Positions 37,494 through 47,534 of a stretch of 64,000 nt of DNA are shown piece by piece. The DNA is taken from NCBI GenBank assembly GCA_963701445.1, contig CAVPAM010000039.1, forward strand, positions 124,001-188,000, written 5' to 3'. The number at the start of each line of letters is the position of its first letter. Position 1 is the first letter of the stretch. This stretch comes from CAKZLS01 sp963701445 (GTDB lineage Bacteria > Pseudomonadota > Alphaproteobacteria > Rhodospirillales > Defluviicoccaceae). The notes below the pieces were generated by a model. It ran no database searches. It saw nothing but the letters and a program-made list of their open reading frames with translations, and had not been told where the DNA came from. The translations under genes were made by a program, and so were the position numbers.

Positions 37494-37513
37494 GGGGCGG
37501 CTTCCGCCGCCCC
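37494..37513 (-). terminator. Strong hairpin downstream of the RTX gene
   Basis: An 8-bp perfect stem GGGGCGGC / GCCGCCCC with a TTCC tetraloop lies 23 bases past the RTX stop codon on the minus strand. There is no T-run. Confidence 0.45.
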
Positions 37514-37536
37514 GTGTTGACGCCGACCGGCCCTTA

Positions 37537-38737
37537 TTAAGCCAGCAAAAAATCCTCCGTGGTAAAGGCACTCGCCGTGGTGGCGTTGACCTGGATCTCG
37601 AAATCGGCGGCCGCGTCGCCGTTGAAGTCGCCGGCGACGAGGGTGTTGGCGCCCACCTGCACCACTCGCAATTCCGCCCCGCCGGTTCCGCTGAAGGGAC
37701 CGGTGCCGATGAACGCGAAAGCCGCGATGTCCGACACGTCGATCAAATCGCCGGCGTCCGGCCCAGGATTGGCGAAGTCGCCGATGACGTCGCGGCCCGG
37801 GTTGGGCGAACTCTCCCAAACCGCGTCGAAGTCGAAGACGTCCTGGCCGCCGCCGCCCAGTAACGAGTCCAGACCATCGCCGCCGATCAGGATGTCATCG
37901 CCGTCGCCACCCAGCAGCGTGTCATTGCCGACGCGGCCCCTCAGAATGTCCTTGCCGCCGCCGCCTTCGAGCCGGTTGGGGCCATCGTCGCCGGAAAGCG
38001 TGTCGCTACCCTCGCCACCGGTAATGTTCTCGAAGCCATCGATTGAATCGATGCCGCTCGCGTTTCCGAACGCGGTGCCGGCCAGCAGGTCGGCGGTCAC
38101 GCCGCCGGTGTCGTGCTCGAAGCTCAGCGTATCGTTGCCCGCCCCACCGATCAGGCTATTATTCTCGCCGTCGCCCACCAGCCGGTCGTCGCCATCGCCG
38201 CCGATGACATGCTCGATGCCACTGAAGCTGTCCTCGCCGGTCCTCGGTCCCACCGCCGTTCCAAAGGCCAGATCGACGAAAACGCCATCGGTTTCGGTCT
38301 CGAAGCTCAATGTGTCCTCGCCTTCGCCGCCCTCGTAGGTGTCACGGCTTGTAAACGCCGCGTAGCGGCCATCGGCCGACAAGCTGGCGTTCGTGCTCTC
38401 GTCAGTGGCTTGCGTTCCATCAGCGGCGGTGCTGGCGCGGCCGATGGATCCGGTTCCCAGGTTTTTGACGAAAACGTCACCCGAACCATTGGTTTCGCCC
38501 GGGACCAAGTTGTCGGCGTCGCTCTCAAACGCTACGAAGCGGCCGTCCGCCGAGAGTTCTGGGTTCACTGCCGTAGCTAAAACGCTTGCCTTGCGTTCCG
38601 TCGGCGGCGGTGCGGGCGCGGACAATGGTGCCGGTTACGAGGTCCTTGACGAAGGTGTCGTACTGGCCATTGGTGTCTTCTGGGACCATGCTGTTGGCAT
38701 AACTCTGAAACGCCAGACAGCGGCCGTCCGCCGCTTG
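37537..38737 (-). pseudogene. RTX (calcium-binding repeat) protein with PD40-like N-terminus, decayed
   Basis: The C-terminal 240 residues have glycine/aspartate nonapeptide repeats of the RTX type (GGDGDDRLVG, GGAGNDTLSF, GGEGSDTLSG, GGDGDDILIGG) and end with a type I secretion-like signal (FTTEDFLLA). Upstream are two PD40/WD-like repeats (PELSADGRFVAFESDADNLV, ASLSADGRYAAFTSRD). A further repeat (DGRCLAFQSYANSMVPEDTN) is one frame off beyond about 38585 and is cut by a TGA at 38738. No start codon is evident for an intact gene, so it is a truncated relic or a broken 3' portion. No secretion ABC genes are nearby. Confidence 0.65.
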
Positions 38738-38777
38738 TCAAATGTTGATATCCCCAAAATTAGGCAATGTGCCCTGT

Positions 38778-38807
38778 TCGTGTCCGTGCCCGCGGGCACG
38801 GACACGA
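38778..38807. repeat. Perfect 30-bp palindrome
   Basis: TCGTGTCCGTGCCCG is followed immediately by its exact reverse complement. It lies in the intergenic space between the esterase end (minus strand) and the RTX relic. Confidence 0.85.
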
Positions 38808-38973
38808 GCGCCGCGACGCAGCATCGGAATACTTGCATTTTTATTGCGCTTTTTCAACAAATGCGTGGTGGCCCGGGCAACCACATTCACGGGTGGGCCA
38901 CGTAAACAAGTGGCACGACCGCTCGCCTGTCGCGGGAACAGGCGGCACCGGTACCCAGAGCCCGACCTTGTGA

Positions 38974-39888
38974 TTATCTGCGGAAAGTCTTTTCGGAAGC
39001 GGGCGTGGCGGTGCGCCCCGCGAGCGTTTCGGCCTCGCGGTCGCCAATGAACTCCATGGCGGTGTCGAGCACGCCGCCGTCGCGGCGGAAGGGTTTGGCC
39101 AGCGCCAGCACGATGGCGATATGGCCGGTGTCGTCGATTTCCACGTACCGTGCCTCGCCGCCGGCGGCGTTGATCTTCTGGGCGAGCAGGCGGGAGTTCA
39201 TCGGGTACACGGTACCGTCGTCGCCGCCGTGCAGCAGCAGCATCGGCGGCGCGGAGCCGTCGGCGAAGTTGATGGGCCGAAGGTCCCTCGGGTCCGGATG
39301 ACCGGCGAAAATGTCGCGGACGCTCCTGTATTCGAGCGGGTTGAACGCGTAGGGCCCGGAAATGCCAACCATGCCGCTTATGATGTCCCGCGACAGGCCC
39401 TCGCCGTTCAGGTAACGGGGGTCGAGACTCAGGTGCGCGGCGATGTAGGCGCCGGCCGAATGCCCCATGACGTAGACCCGCCGGGGGTCGCCCCGGTAGT
39501 CGCCGATGTTGTCGTGAACCCAACGCAGCGCCGCCGCGCCGTCCTCCACGAAGGCCGGGAAGGTGACCTCCGGATAGACCCGGTAGTCCGGCAGCACCGC
39601 CACGAAACCACGGCTGGTGAGCGCCTCGGCGACGAAGCGGTACTGTTGCCGCTGGCCGTACTTCCAGCTTCCGCCGTAGAAGAACACCACCACCGGAGCC
39701 GGACTCCCGGACATCCCTCGGCGTGTAGACATCGAGCGCCTGGCGATCGTCCGCGCCCGTAGGCGATGCCGCTTGCTGGCCTCGAAACCGTCGGTCGGGA
39801 CGAACGCGTTCAGCGTCTTCAGCGGCGAACACGCGCCGAGCCAGGATACCAGGGCGGCCATGGCGACGATGGGAGCGGCGCGGCCCAT
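38974..39888 (-). CDS. Alpha/beta-hydrolase (esterase/carboxylesterase) lipoprotein, with clustered frameshifts
   Basis: ATG 39888 begins a lipoprotein leader (LVSWLGAC). The hydrolase has HSAGAYIAAH (GxSxG-type nucleophile elbow), FFYGGSW (oxyanion HGG-like variant), LLLHGGDDGTVYP (Asp region) and EIDDTGHIAIV (His). Between about 39790 and 39710 the conserved segment GADDRQALDVYTPRDVRE lies in a different frame from its flanks. Three +1 shifts in about 90 bases restore the frame and lose one codon. Start and end are otherwise intact. Carboxylesterase activity on small esters is likely. It follows msrA by two bases, an operon. Confidence 0.78.
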   Translation of the reverse strand: MGRAAPIVAMAALVSWLGACSPLKTLNAFVPTDGFEASKRHRLRARTIARRSMSTRRGMSGSPAPVVVFFYGGSWKYGQRQQYRFVAEALTSRGFVAVLPDYRVYPEVTFPAFVEDGAAALRWVHDNIGDYRGDPRRVYVMGHSAGAYIAAHLSLDPRYLNGEGLSRDIISGMVGISGPYAFNPLEYRSVRDIFAGHPDPRDLRPINFADGSAPPMLLLHGGDDGTVYPMNSRLLAQKINAAGGEARYVEIDDTGHIAIVLALAKPFRRDGGVLDTAMEFIGDREAETLAGRTATPASEKTFRR

Positions 39889-39890
39889 GG

Positions 39891-40565
39891 TCAGGAACGC
39901 GCCACCGGTTCGTCGACCCTGGCCGTGTCGGCGGGGCATGCGACACCGGTGCCGCCCAGGCCGCAGTATCCGCCGGGGTTCTTGGCGAGATACTGCTGGT
40001 GGGCGTCCTCGGCGTAATAGAACTCCGGCGCGTCAACGATCTCGGTGGTGATCTCCCCCGCTCCGGCGTCACGCAGGGCTTGCCGGTAGGCCGCCCGGGA
40101 CGATTCCGCCTGGGCTCGCTGGTCCGCTCCGTACGTGTAGATGGCCGATCGGTACTGCGTTCCCACGTCGTTGCCCTGGCGCATCCCCTGGGTGGGGTCG
40201 TGGCCCTCCCAGAACAGCTTCAACAGGTCCGGATAGCCGATGACGGTCGGATCGAAAACCACGCGAACCACCTCGGCGTGACCCGTAAGGCCGGAGCATG
40301 TCTCCTCGTAGGTGGGGTTGGGGGTGTGTCCGCCCGCGTAGCCCACCATGGTCGTGTAGACCCCCGGCGCCCGCCAGAACATGCGTTCGGCGCCCCAGAA
40401 ACATCCCATGGCGAACAGCGCCATCTGGAGGCCATCGGGGAACGGGGGCTTAAGCGGGTTGCCGTTGACGAAATGGGCGCCGGCCACGGCCATGGGGCTC
40501 GCGCGCCCCGGAAGCGCTTCCTCGGCCGACGGAATGATAACCTTGTGTCTGGGGGTGAACCACAT
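39891..40565 (-). CDS. msrA: Peptide methionine-(S)-S-oxide reductase
   Basis: 224 residues from ATG 40565, with AAGGA upstream. The N-terminal GCFWGAE catalytic Cys motif and the family segments GYAGGHTPNPTYEETCSGLTG, shown here in part, and HDPTQGMRQGNDVGTQYRSA are present. Recycling cysteines occur in the C-terminal tail (GYCGLGGTGVACPA). Repairs oxidised methionine; together with the esterase lipoprotein it forms a short operon. Confidence 0.93.
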   Translation of the reverse strand: MWFTPRHKVIIPSAEEALPGRASPMAVAGAHFVNGNPLKPPFPDGLQMALFAMGCFWGAERMFWRAPGVYTTMVGYAGGHTPNPTYEETCSGLTGHAEVVRVVFDPTVIGYPDLLKLFWEGHDPTQGMRQGNDVGTQYRSAIYTYGADQRAQAESSRAAYRQALRDAGAGEITTEIVDAPEFYYAEDAHQQYLAKNPGGYCGLGGTGVACPADTARVDEPVARS

Positions 40566-40755
40566 GCCTATTTTCCTTGCGTAACAATATTTTTACGCGC
40601 GTGACCATGATATGGATCTTGACCGTGTCCCATTAAAGACATCGCGCCGGTCCCGCCGCATAACACTTTTGTGATCGGAGTTTGAACGTGCGGGCCCGTG
40701 TGCTAAGCAGATATCCAAGCGCGTTCAGCCACCTGCCGAAAAGGGGAGTGTCCGA

Positions 40756-41118
40756 ATGTACACACTGGTTCCGGAGGGCGGCGACAGTATCGTCGTCACC
40801 TTCAAAGCGGTCGGCATGCTCAGCGATGGCGACTACGATTCCCTGAACGAACACATGGAAGCCGTCATGGCCGGGCGCGGTTTCGTCCGGGTCCTGGTGG
40901 ACTGGGAAGAACTGGAGGGCTGGGAGCCGGGAGCACGCACGGTCAGCTCCTGGTTCGGCCGTGTTCACCACGACCGGATGCAGCGAATGGCCATTGTCGC
41001 CGACACCCGATGGACCGACGAAGTCAAACGGATCCAGGACGTGTTGGCGCCCACCGAGGTTCGCGCGTTCCCGCCGTCCAAGCGGGAGGCCGCGCTGGCC
41101 TGGCTCAAGAAAGAGTGA
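40756..41118 (+). CDS. SpoIIAA-like (STAS/SEC14-type) protein
   Basis: 120 residues with a fold pattern like the SpoIIAA-like/PF11964 family: YTLVPEGGDSIVVTFKAVGM at the start, a central FVRVLVDWEELEGWEPGART, then DRMQRMAIVADTRWTDEVKR. Function unknown; it may bind hydrophobic ligands or act in partner switching. A related domain is fused to pyruvate kinase at 54288. Confidence 0.7.
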   Translation: MYTLVPEGGDSIVVTFKAVGMLSDGDYDSLNEHMEAVMAGRGFVRVLVDWEELEGWEPGARTVSSWFGRVHHDRMQRMAIVADTRWTDEVKRIQDVLAPTEVRAFPPSKREAALAWLKKE

Positions 41119-41158
41119 TCCCCGCAACCGAGCGACCGCGGTCCTGGATATCCGCGTA

Positions 41159-42964
41159 TTAACCGTCCACGGTGTACACCGTCACCGGCTCGACCCGCCC
41201 CCGAACCGTCACCATGCCGATGCTCCTGAACGGAAACGCTCCCGCCAGTTCGGCGGTTCGCTCGTGGACCAAAATCTGGGTCGCATGCTCCTTGTTCATC
41301 TGCTCCAGGCGCGACGCTAGGTTGACGGTGTCGCCGTAGACCGTGAAGGTGAGCCGGTCGCTGGCGCCGACGCTTCCGGCCACCACCTCTCCGGTGGCGA
41401 GGCCGATGCGGCAGGTGAGCGCGTGGCCGGCGAACGGCCGGGCGCCCACCGCCCTCTGGATCTCCAGGGCCGAGCGGACCGCCTCCGCCGCGTGGTCGGG
41501 ATCGGCGACCGGCACATTGAACATGGCGAGCAGTCCGTCGCCCTGGAACTGGGCGATGACACCGCCATGATCCTCCAGGATACCGGCCATTACGGTAAAA
41601 TACTCGTTGAGCATGTCGACCATCGCTTCCGGCGTAAGCGACTCGGAGAGGGTCGTGAACCCGGCAATATCCGTGAACATGATGGTGGCTTCGGTGGAGA
41701 TCGGCTCGATCACCCCCCGGTCCTTGATCAGGTTTTTCGCGACGTCTTCCGGCACGTACTTTCCGAGCAGTCCGCGCACCAGGTTGCGTTCTTTCAACCC
41801 CTCGACCATCGCGTTGAATGACAGGGACGCGTCGGTGATTTCGCGAAACGCCGTGCGCGGGAGGGGCTCGAAGCGGTCCAGATCGCCGCGCCGGATGTTC
41901 CTGGCGGCGTCGGACAGGCGAAGGATGGGGCGTCCGATGGCGCGCCCCGCCAACACGGCGGCGATCAGCGACAGCACCAGGATCGCGCCACCGGCGTAGG
42001 CGATTCGTCTCAGGCGCGCCACATGGTCGGTTTGCGTCACGATGTCGCCGCTGAAATAGACGCCAACGGTCAGCGGCTTGTCCGCGTAACGGCGAAACTC
42101 CCGATACAGAAACACATAGTCATGTCCATCGACCTCGATGGTTCTCGCCTTGACCGCCGAGTTGGGACGGACCAGATCGAGCGCGCTCTGTTCTGACGCC
42201 CATATGTGGCCGACAACGCGGTCGCCGAACGCCGCGAGCGGGGGCAGCGGTTGCTGGTCGGAAAACGCCGCGCGCGTATCCGAGAGCAGCGGATGAGCGA
42301 GAACCCAGTCGCGGTCATACAGAACGAAAGAGACGAAACCGTCCTCGCCGCGCTCGATCGCAAGGGTGCGGGAGAGGCGCCCGATGCTCACGCCCTGCAC
42401 AAGGGCTCCCAGGAAGCGCTCTCCCCCGAACAAGGCGGTCCGCAGGTTGATGACCGTTTCGCCCAGGCTGTCGACCCAGACGGGAGGCCCCCACGACGCA
42501 CCGCGCTGTTCGCGAACGGCATCGACCCAGAGCCCCAATTGCGCGTCGGACGATCGGTCGACCACCTCGACGCCGTCGCTTTCCCTCGAATAGCGGCGCT
42601 GACGGAGATCCGGCGTGAACAAGCTCAGCCCGGTCAGTTCGGGCGTCGCCGCCAGCGTCCCCTGGACGAACATGTCGAGCCGCTCCGGATCGCCGAAACC
42701 GATATCGCCGGAAGCGAAGTGTCGCGAGATCCAAATCGCCTGATCGACGACGGGATCCAGCTCCCGTTCAAGAACAAGAACGATCCCGTTGATTATGGTT
42801 TCGGCGGAGTCGCTGAGCAGTTCGATGGTGGTATCCCGGGCGCCCCGGTATCCGAGAAAAAGCACCGTCGCCACCGCCAGCAGCATCAAGCCACCCGAAC
42901 CGAGAACGAGGGCCGTTCTCAGGGGAATCTGAACGCCGCTTTTCTTGCCTTCCGCCCCCATCAT
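41159..42964 (-). CDS. Membrane sensor adenylate/guanylate cyclase (class III)
   Basis: 601 residues. Two membrane segments (about 17-37 and 320-340) flank an extracytoplasmic sensor (Cache-like). HAMP follows (ILRLSDAARNIRRGDLDRF), then the catalytic domain with FTDIAGFTTLSE, FQGDGLLAMF and YGDTVNLASRLEQMN. Both metal-binding Asp residues are present. Purine selectivity is not judged. It makes cAMP or cGMP in response to an external cue. Confidence 0.9.
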   Translation of the reverse strand: MMGAEGKKSGVQIPLRTALVLGSGGLMLLAVATVLFLGYRGARDTTIELLSDSAETIINGIVLVLERELDPVVDQAIWISRHFASGDIGFGDPERLDMFVQGTLAATPELTGLSLFTPDLRQRRYSRESDGVEVVDRSSDAQLGLWVDAVREQRGASWGPPVWVDSLGETVINLRTALFGGERFLGALVQGVSIGRLSRTLAIERGEDGFVSFVLYDRDWVLAHPLLSDTRAAFSDQQPLPPLAAFGDRVVGHIWASEQSALDLVRPNSAVKARTIEVDGHDYVFLYREFRRYADKPLTVGVYFSGDIVTQTDHVARLRRIAYAGGAILVLSLIAAVLAGRAIGRPILRLSDAARNIRRGDLDRFEPLPRTAFREITDASLSFNAMVEGLKERNLVRGLLGKYVPEDVAKNLIKDRGVIEPISTEATIMFTDIAGFTTLSESLTPEAMVDMLNEYFTVMAGILEDHGGVIAQFQGDGLLAMFNVPVADPDHAAEAVRSALEIQRAVGARPFAGHALTCRIGLATGEVVAGSVGASDRLTFTVYGDTVNLASRLEQMNKEHATQILVHERTAELAGAFPFRSIGMVTVRGRVEPVTVYTVDG

Positions 42965-42988
42965 CCGACCCTCAAGGCATCCTGGTCG

Positions 42989-44683
42989 TCACGTAATCGG
43001 CCGAAGCATCGCATAGTCTTGCCGGCGCAGGGCATCGAGGAGATCGCGGACGTCTCCATCGGGCGACCCCACCCCCCGCAGCACGGCCTTGCCGAGCTGC
43101 AAGCTGCCCTCCGCGACTTCCGGCATCGCATGGGTGACCCCGTGCGCGAGTAGGCTATCCCGATTGCTCAGGTTGCGGACCCGGGCATACACGGGAACGC
43201 CAGGATAGAAATTCCGCACCGTGCTGACCAGTTTTTCGGTCTGATGCATGTCATAAAGCGTCACCACGAGAGCCGCCGCGTCACCAATTCCGGAGGCGTC
43301 CAGGACATGGGGATCGGTCATGTCGCCGAAGCGGACGTTGCGGCCCTCCCGTTTTCCCAGCCATACCCGGTTCGGATCCATGTCGAACGCCACGAACGGT
43401 ATGCCGCTTTTCTCGAGCATCAGGCAGATGACCCGTCCGCCCCGGCCGTAACCGGCGACCACCACGTGCCGCGCGAGATCCACACCCGCCTCGTCGGCGG
43501 GCGCGCCGGCTCCCGGCGCGCCCGCGAGCCGATTAGCGAGGAAATCGCCCAGTTTGGTCATCAGGGGTGTTACGATCATGGTGACGGTGATCAGCGAAAG
43601 CGAGACGGCGAACATCTCGGCGCTCAGCAGTCCCGCTGCGTGGGCCGCGCCGAACAGGACGAATCCGAACTCCCCGCATTGCGAGAGGATGAACGCGGTC
43701 CGCGCCGCCACGCTGCGGCCCAGCCCGAAAACGAGACCGAGCACAAACAGCGTGGCGACCTTCAGGATCAGCAAGGCGAAGACCGCTTCCGCCACCGCCC
43801 CCGAATAATTCCAGAGCAGGTCGACGTCGATGGACATGCCCACGGAGATGAAGAATAGGCCGAGCATCAACCCCTTGAACGGTTCCACCGCCGCCTCGAT
43901 CTGGTGGCGGTATTCCGAGGCCGACAGGGTCATGCCGACGAGGAACGCGCCCAGCGCCATGGAGACACCGACCAGTTCCATGACGTAGGCGGCCCCCAGG
44001 GCGGCCAGCATGGTCACGATCCCGAAGGCTTCCATGTTCCGGCTCTGCGCCGTCTTGGCCAGTAGCCAAGGAATGACGTACCGGCCGACCGCGAGCACGC
44101 AGCAAATCAGACCGGCAACCGCCAGGACCTCGAGCCAGAACGGCTGTTCCGACGCCATGACCGGGGCCTCCGCCAGCACCGGCACCATGGCGAGAAGCGG
44201 CACGATGGCGATATCCTGCATCAACAGGACCGCGAACGCGGCCTTGCCGTGGGGCGTCGCCATGTCACCCCGCTCCGCCAGCATCTGCACCACGAACGCC
44301 GTGGACGAAAGGGCGAACCCGAGACCGAGGATCAGCGCCACTTTCCATTCGAAGCCGTTCAGCATGACGTAGCCGGCGATCACCATGCCCGTGAACAGCA
44401 CCTGCGCCGAACCCAGGCCGAACACCGCGCCGCGCATGGACCAGAGCTTGCTGGGCCGCATCTCCAGGCCGATCACGAACATGAGCAGTACCACCCCGAG
44501 TTCCGTGAAGTGGCGGAGCTGATCGACCTCGGTGGTGATGGCGAACCCCGAGGGACCGGCGATTATCCCGGCGGCGAGAAAGCCCAACACCGATCCCAGT
44601 CCGAGGCGCTTGAACAGAAAAACAAAGACCGCGGCGCCGGCGAGGAGAATCACGGCGGCCAGCAGAAATTCGTCCAAATGCAT
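42989..44683 (-). CDS. Kef-type K+/H+ antiporter (CPA2) with TrkA-N domain
   Basis: 564 residues from ATG 44683, with AAAGGG upstream. It carries the CPA2 ion-transport domain with about 12 helices (SVLGFLAAGIIAGPSGFAI, LSSTAFVVQMLAERGDMAT). The C-terminal NAD-binding TrkA-N domain (HVVVAGYGRGGRVICLMLEK, FGDMTDPHVLDASGI) is linked by a flexible Ala/Gly/Pro linker. Likely K+/H+ exchange with redox or glutathione gating, the classical Kef behaviour. Confidence 0.9.
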   Translation of the reverse strand: MHLDEFLLAAVILLAGAAVFVFLFKRLGLGSVLGFLAAGIIAGPSGFAITTEVDQLRHFTELGVVLLMFVIGLEMRPSKLWSMRGAVFGLGSAQVLFTGMVIAGYVMLNGFEWKVALILGLGFALSSTAFVVQMLAERGDMATPHGKAAFAVLLMQDIAIVPLLAMVPVLAEAPVMASEQPFWLEVLAVAGLICCVLAVGRYVIPWLLAKTAQSRNMEAFGIVTMLAALGAAYVMELVGVSMALGAFLVGMTLSASEYRHQIEAAVEPFKGLMLGLFFISVGMSIDVDLLWNYSGAVAEAVFALLILKVATLFVLGLVFGLGRSVAARTAFILSQCGEFGFVLFGAAHAAGLLSAEMFAVSLSLITVTMIVTPLMTKLGDFLANRLAGAPGAGAPADEAGVDLARHVVVAGYGRGGRVICLMLEKSGIPFVAFDMDPNRVWLGKREGRNVRFGDMTDPHVLDASGIGDAAALVVTLYDMHQTEKLVSTVRNFYPGVPVYARVRNLSNRDSLLAHGVTHAMPEVAEGSLQLGKAVLRGVGSPDGDVRDLLDALRRQDYAMLRPIT

Positions 44684-44916
44684 TATCGAAACCCTTTCGG
44701 GGGAGACATAAAGGGCACGGGCGACGGTGCCTTTTATCAACCGGAACCGTCGGGAGTTCAAGCCGGGCATGCCCAGCCCGCCGCGCGCCGTGCGTTCATT
44801 TCCTTCGTGCCACGGCATGCGTCGGCGTGGTTTTTTCCATGGAATCACATTGCCGTCATAGTATTCGTGCTATTATTGTGCAGTGCACACTTGAGGGCCG
44901 AACAGGAGCGTTTCCG

Positions 44917-46332
44917 ATGCCCGCGATGCTTGAAAACAAGACCTTCGACGAGATCCAGGTCGGTGACTCCGCCGCGATGACCCGGGCGCTCAGAAAAGAC
45001 GATATCGAGACCTGGGCCGCCATCACCGGGAATATCAACCCGGCCTTTGTGAGTGACGCACTCGCCAAAAAAGGCATCACCCGCGGGGAAGGCAGTGGTT
45101 CTGGGATGTGGGGCGCGTCGCTGTTCGCCACCATCGTTGGAACGCAGCTTCCCGGTCTCGGAACCATAACGAAGAATACGGAACTGCGGTTTCACCATGG
45201 ATTGCGCGTGGGCGTCCCGGTAACGGCGACGGTCAAGGTGAAGGAAAAGCGCGCGGCCACCGGAACCCTCGTGCTCGACTGCCGGTGTGTCGACCCCGAC
45301 GGGACCGAGTTGATCACGGGGATCGTCGAGGTCGTGGCGCCGACCGAAAAGATAAGGCAACCCGTCGTCGACCTGCCCAAGGTGCAACTCCGGCGCGAGG
45401 ACCGCTATCTCGAACTCATCAAGCAATGCGAGGGGCTTGCCCCCGTCACCACCGCCGTCGTGCACCCGTGCAGCGACGACGCCCTCCTCGGTCCCATCGA
45501 GGCCGCCCAACGCGGACTGATCGAGCCGATCCTGGTGGGGCCGGAAAAGAAAATCCGCGCCATAGCCGCGCAAGAAGGGCTGGATATTTCCCCCTACCGC
45601 CTGATCTCCACCGAGCACAGTCACCACGCGGCCGAGCAGGGCGTGGCCCTGGTTCGCGCCGGCGAGGCGGACGCGCTGATGAAGGGCAGCCTTCACACCG
45701 ACGAACTGCTGCATGCCGTCTTGAGCAAGGACAAGGGCCTTCGAACCGAGCGGCGCATCAGCCACTGTTTCCTGTTGGCGGTTCCCACCTACGCCCGGCC
45801 GTTCATCGTCACCGACGCGGCCATCAATATTTTCCCCGACCTTGCGACCAAGGCCGATATCTGCCGGAACGCCATCGATCTCGCGCGCGCCATTGGTATC
45901 GGGAATCCCAAGGTGGCGATTTTGTCGGCGGTCGAGACGGTGACGCCCACCATTCCCTCCACGCTCGAGGCGGCGGCGCTGTGCAAGATGGCCGACCGGG
46001 GCCAGATCAAGAATGGTCTTCTTGACGGACCGCTGGCCTTCGATAATGCCATCGATCTCGAAGCCGCCGAAACCAAGGGGATTGTCTCTCCCGTGGCGGG
46101 GCTGGCCGACATTCTCGTGGTTCCGGACCTCGAAGCCGGCAATATGCTGGCCAAGCAATTGACCTTCATGGCCGACGCCGAAGCGGCCGGCATCGTGCTG
46201 GGCGCCCGCGTTCCCATCGTTCTCACCAGCCGCGCCGACAGCGCCCGTACCCGCTTGGCGTCGTGCGCCGTGGCCGTGCTCCTCTTCGAGCACCGGCGAA
46301 AGGCCATGGCGGCCGCGGCTGCGGCGGAGTGA
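44917..46332 (+). CDS. MaoC-like hydratase/phosphate acyltransferase fusion
   Basis: 471 residues from ATG 44917, with AGGAG upstream. The N-terminal 150 residues are a MaoC-type hotdog domain (FDEIQVGDSAAMTRALRKDD, GMWGASLFATIVGTQLPGLG). The C-terminal 310 residues are the phosphotransacetylase/phosphotransbutyrylase fold (SDDALLGPIEAAQRGLIEPI, TDAAINIFPDLATKADI). It likely handles acyl-CoA to acyl-phosphate conversion with a hydratase module. It leads an operon with ackA and fabI. Confidence 0.9.
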   Translation: MPAMLENKTFDEIQVGDSAAMTRALRKDDIETWAAITGNINPAFVSDALAKKGITRGEGSGSGMWGASLFATIVGTQLPGLGTITKNTELRFHHGLRVGVPVTATVKVKEKRAATGTLVLDCRCVDPDGTELITGIVEVVAPTEKIRQPVVDLPKVQLRREDRYLELIKQCEGLAPVTTAVVHPCSDDALLGPIEAAQRGLIEPILVGPEKKIRAIAAQEGLDISPYRLISTEHSHHAAEQGVALVRAGEADALMKGSLHTDELLHAVLSKDKGLRTERRISHCFLLAVPTYARPFIVTDAAINIFPDLATKADICRNAIDLARAIGIGNPKVAILSAVETVTPTIPSTLEAAALCKMADRGQIKNGLLDGPLAFDNAIDLEAAETKGIVSPVAGLADILVVPDLEAGNMLAKQLTFMADAEAAGIVLGARVPIVLTSRADSARTRLASCAVAVLLFEHRRKAMAAAAAAE

Positions 46333-46337
46333 CCGCC

Positions 46338-47534
46338 ATGCGGAACGCCATCCTCGTCATCAACGCCGGCTCGTCGAGCATCAAGTTCGCCGGCTTCACG
46401 GAGTCGGAGACCGGAGAACCCGATCTGTTGGGCAAGGGGCAAATCGAGGGCATCGGGACCGCACCCTACTTTTATGTGAAAGACGACAACGGTTCGCTCG
46501 TCGGCGAATACCGTTGGCCGTCGGGGTCGGCGGTGGGGCACGCCGAGAGTCTCCACCACCTGATCGAATGGATCGAGAAGAACGCCACCGGCGTCAGGGT
46601 CGCGGCCGCGGGTCACCGGGTCGTGCATGGCGGCCTCCGCTACTCAGGCCCCACGCTGATCGACGACACCGTGATGACGGAACTGGAAAAGCTGGTGGCG
46701 TTGGCGCCGCTGCATCAGCCCAACAACCTCGCCGGCATTCGCGCGCTCGCCAAGGAGCATCCGGAACTGCCCCAGGTCGCCTGTTTCGATACCGCGTTTC
46801 ACCGCACCCAGCCGGAGGTGGCGCAGATGTTCGCGCTGCCGCGTTCCATGTGGGACACGGGCGTGCGCCGTTACGGCTTCCATGGCCTATCCTACGAATA
46901 CATCGCCCGCAAGCTTCCGGAGTATGCCCCCGGAGCCGCGCGGGCGGTGGTCGCTCATCTCGGCAGCGGCGCCAGCATGTGCGCCATCCGGGACGGCAGG
47001 AGCATCGAGAGCACCATGGGATTTACCGCCGTGGACGGCCTGCCCATGGGCACCAGGACCGGCGCCCTCGATCCGGGCGTCGTGCTTTATTGCATCCAGA
47101 GCCTCGGGATGGATGCCGGCGCCATCGAACGGCTGCTTTACAAGGAGTCCGGCCTGCTCGGCGTCTCGGGCATCAGTAACGACATGCGCGAACTACTCGC
47201 CAGCGACGATCCACGGGCGGTGGAGGCCATAGACTTGTTCGTCTATCATATCGCCAAGCAGGCGGCCGCGCTGGCCGCCGTCCTGGAAGGGCTCGACGCG
47301 CTGGTTTTCACCGCCGGCATCGGCGAGCACGCTCCGGAGATCCGGGAACGGGTCTGCCGGCGCGCCGCCTGGCTCGGGATCGAACTCGATCCCGAGGCAA
47401 ATCGCCGGGGCGGTCCCCGCATCAGTACCGAACGCAGTCGCGTCGGCGCATGGGTGATCCCCACCAACGAGGAACGGATGATCGCCATTCACACGCTTCG
47501 CGTCCTGGAGGAAAGGAAGGCAACCCATGACTGA
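46338..47534 (+). CDS. ackA: Acetate kinase
   Basis: 398 residues starting MRNAILVINAGSSSIKFAGF, the family start. The ASKHA phosphate-binding loops are present (GHRVVHGG, CFDTAFHRTQP, RYGFHGLSYEYIARKLPE, VVAHLGSGASMCAI). It works with the upstream acyltransferase in acyl-phosphate to ATP formation. Only five bases separate it from the preceding stop. Confidence 0.95.
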   Translation: MRNAILVINAGSSSIKFAGFTESETGEPDLLGKGQIEGIGTAPYFYVKDDNGSLVGEYRWPSGSAVGHAESLHHLIEWIEKNATGVRVAAAGHRVVHGGLRYSGPTLIDDTVMTELEKLVALAPLHQPNNLAGIRALAKEHPELPQVACFDTAFHRTQPEVAQMFALPRSMWDTGVRRYGFHGLSYEYIARKLPEYAPGAARAVVAHLGSGASMCAIRDGRSIESTMGFTAVDGLPMGTRTGALDPGVVLYCIQSLGMDAGAIERLLYKESGLLGVSGISNDMRELLASDDPRAVEAIDLFVYHIAKQAAALAAVLEGLDALVFTAGIGEHAPEIRERVCRRAAWLGIELDPEANRRGGPRISTERSRVGAWVIPTNEERMIAIHTLRVLEERKATHD

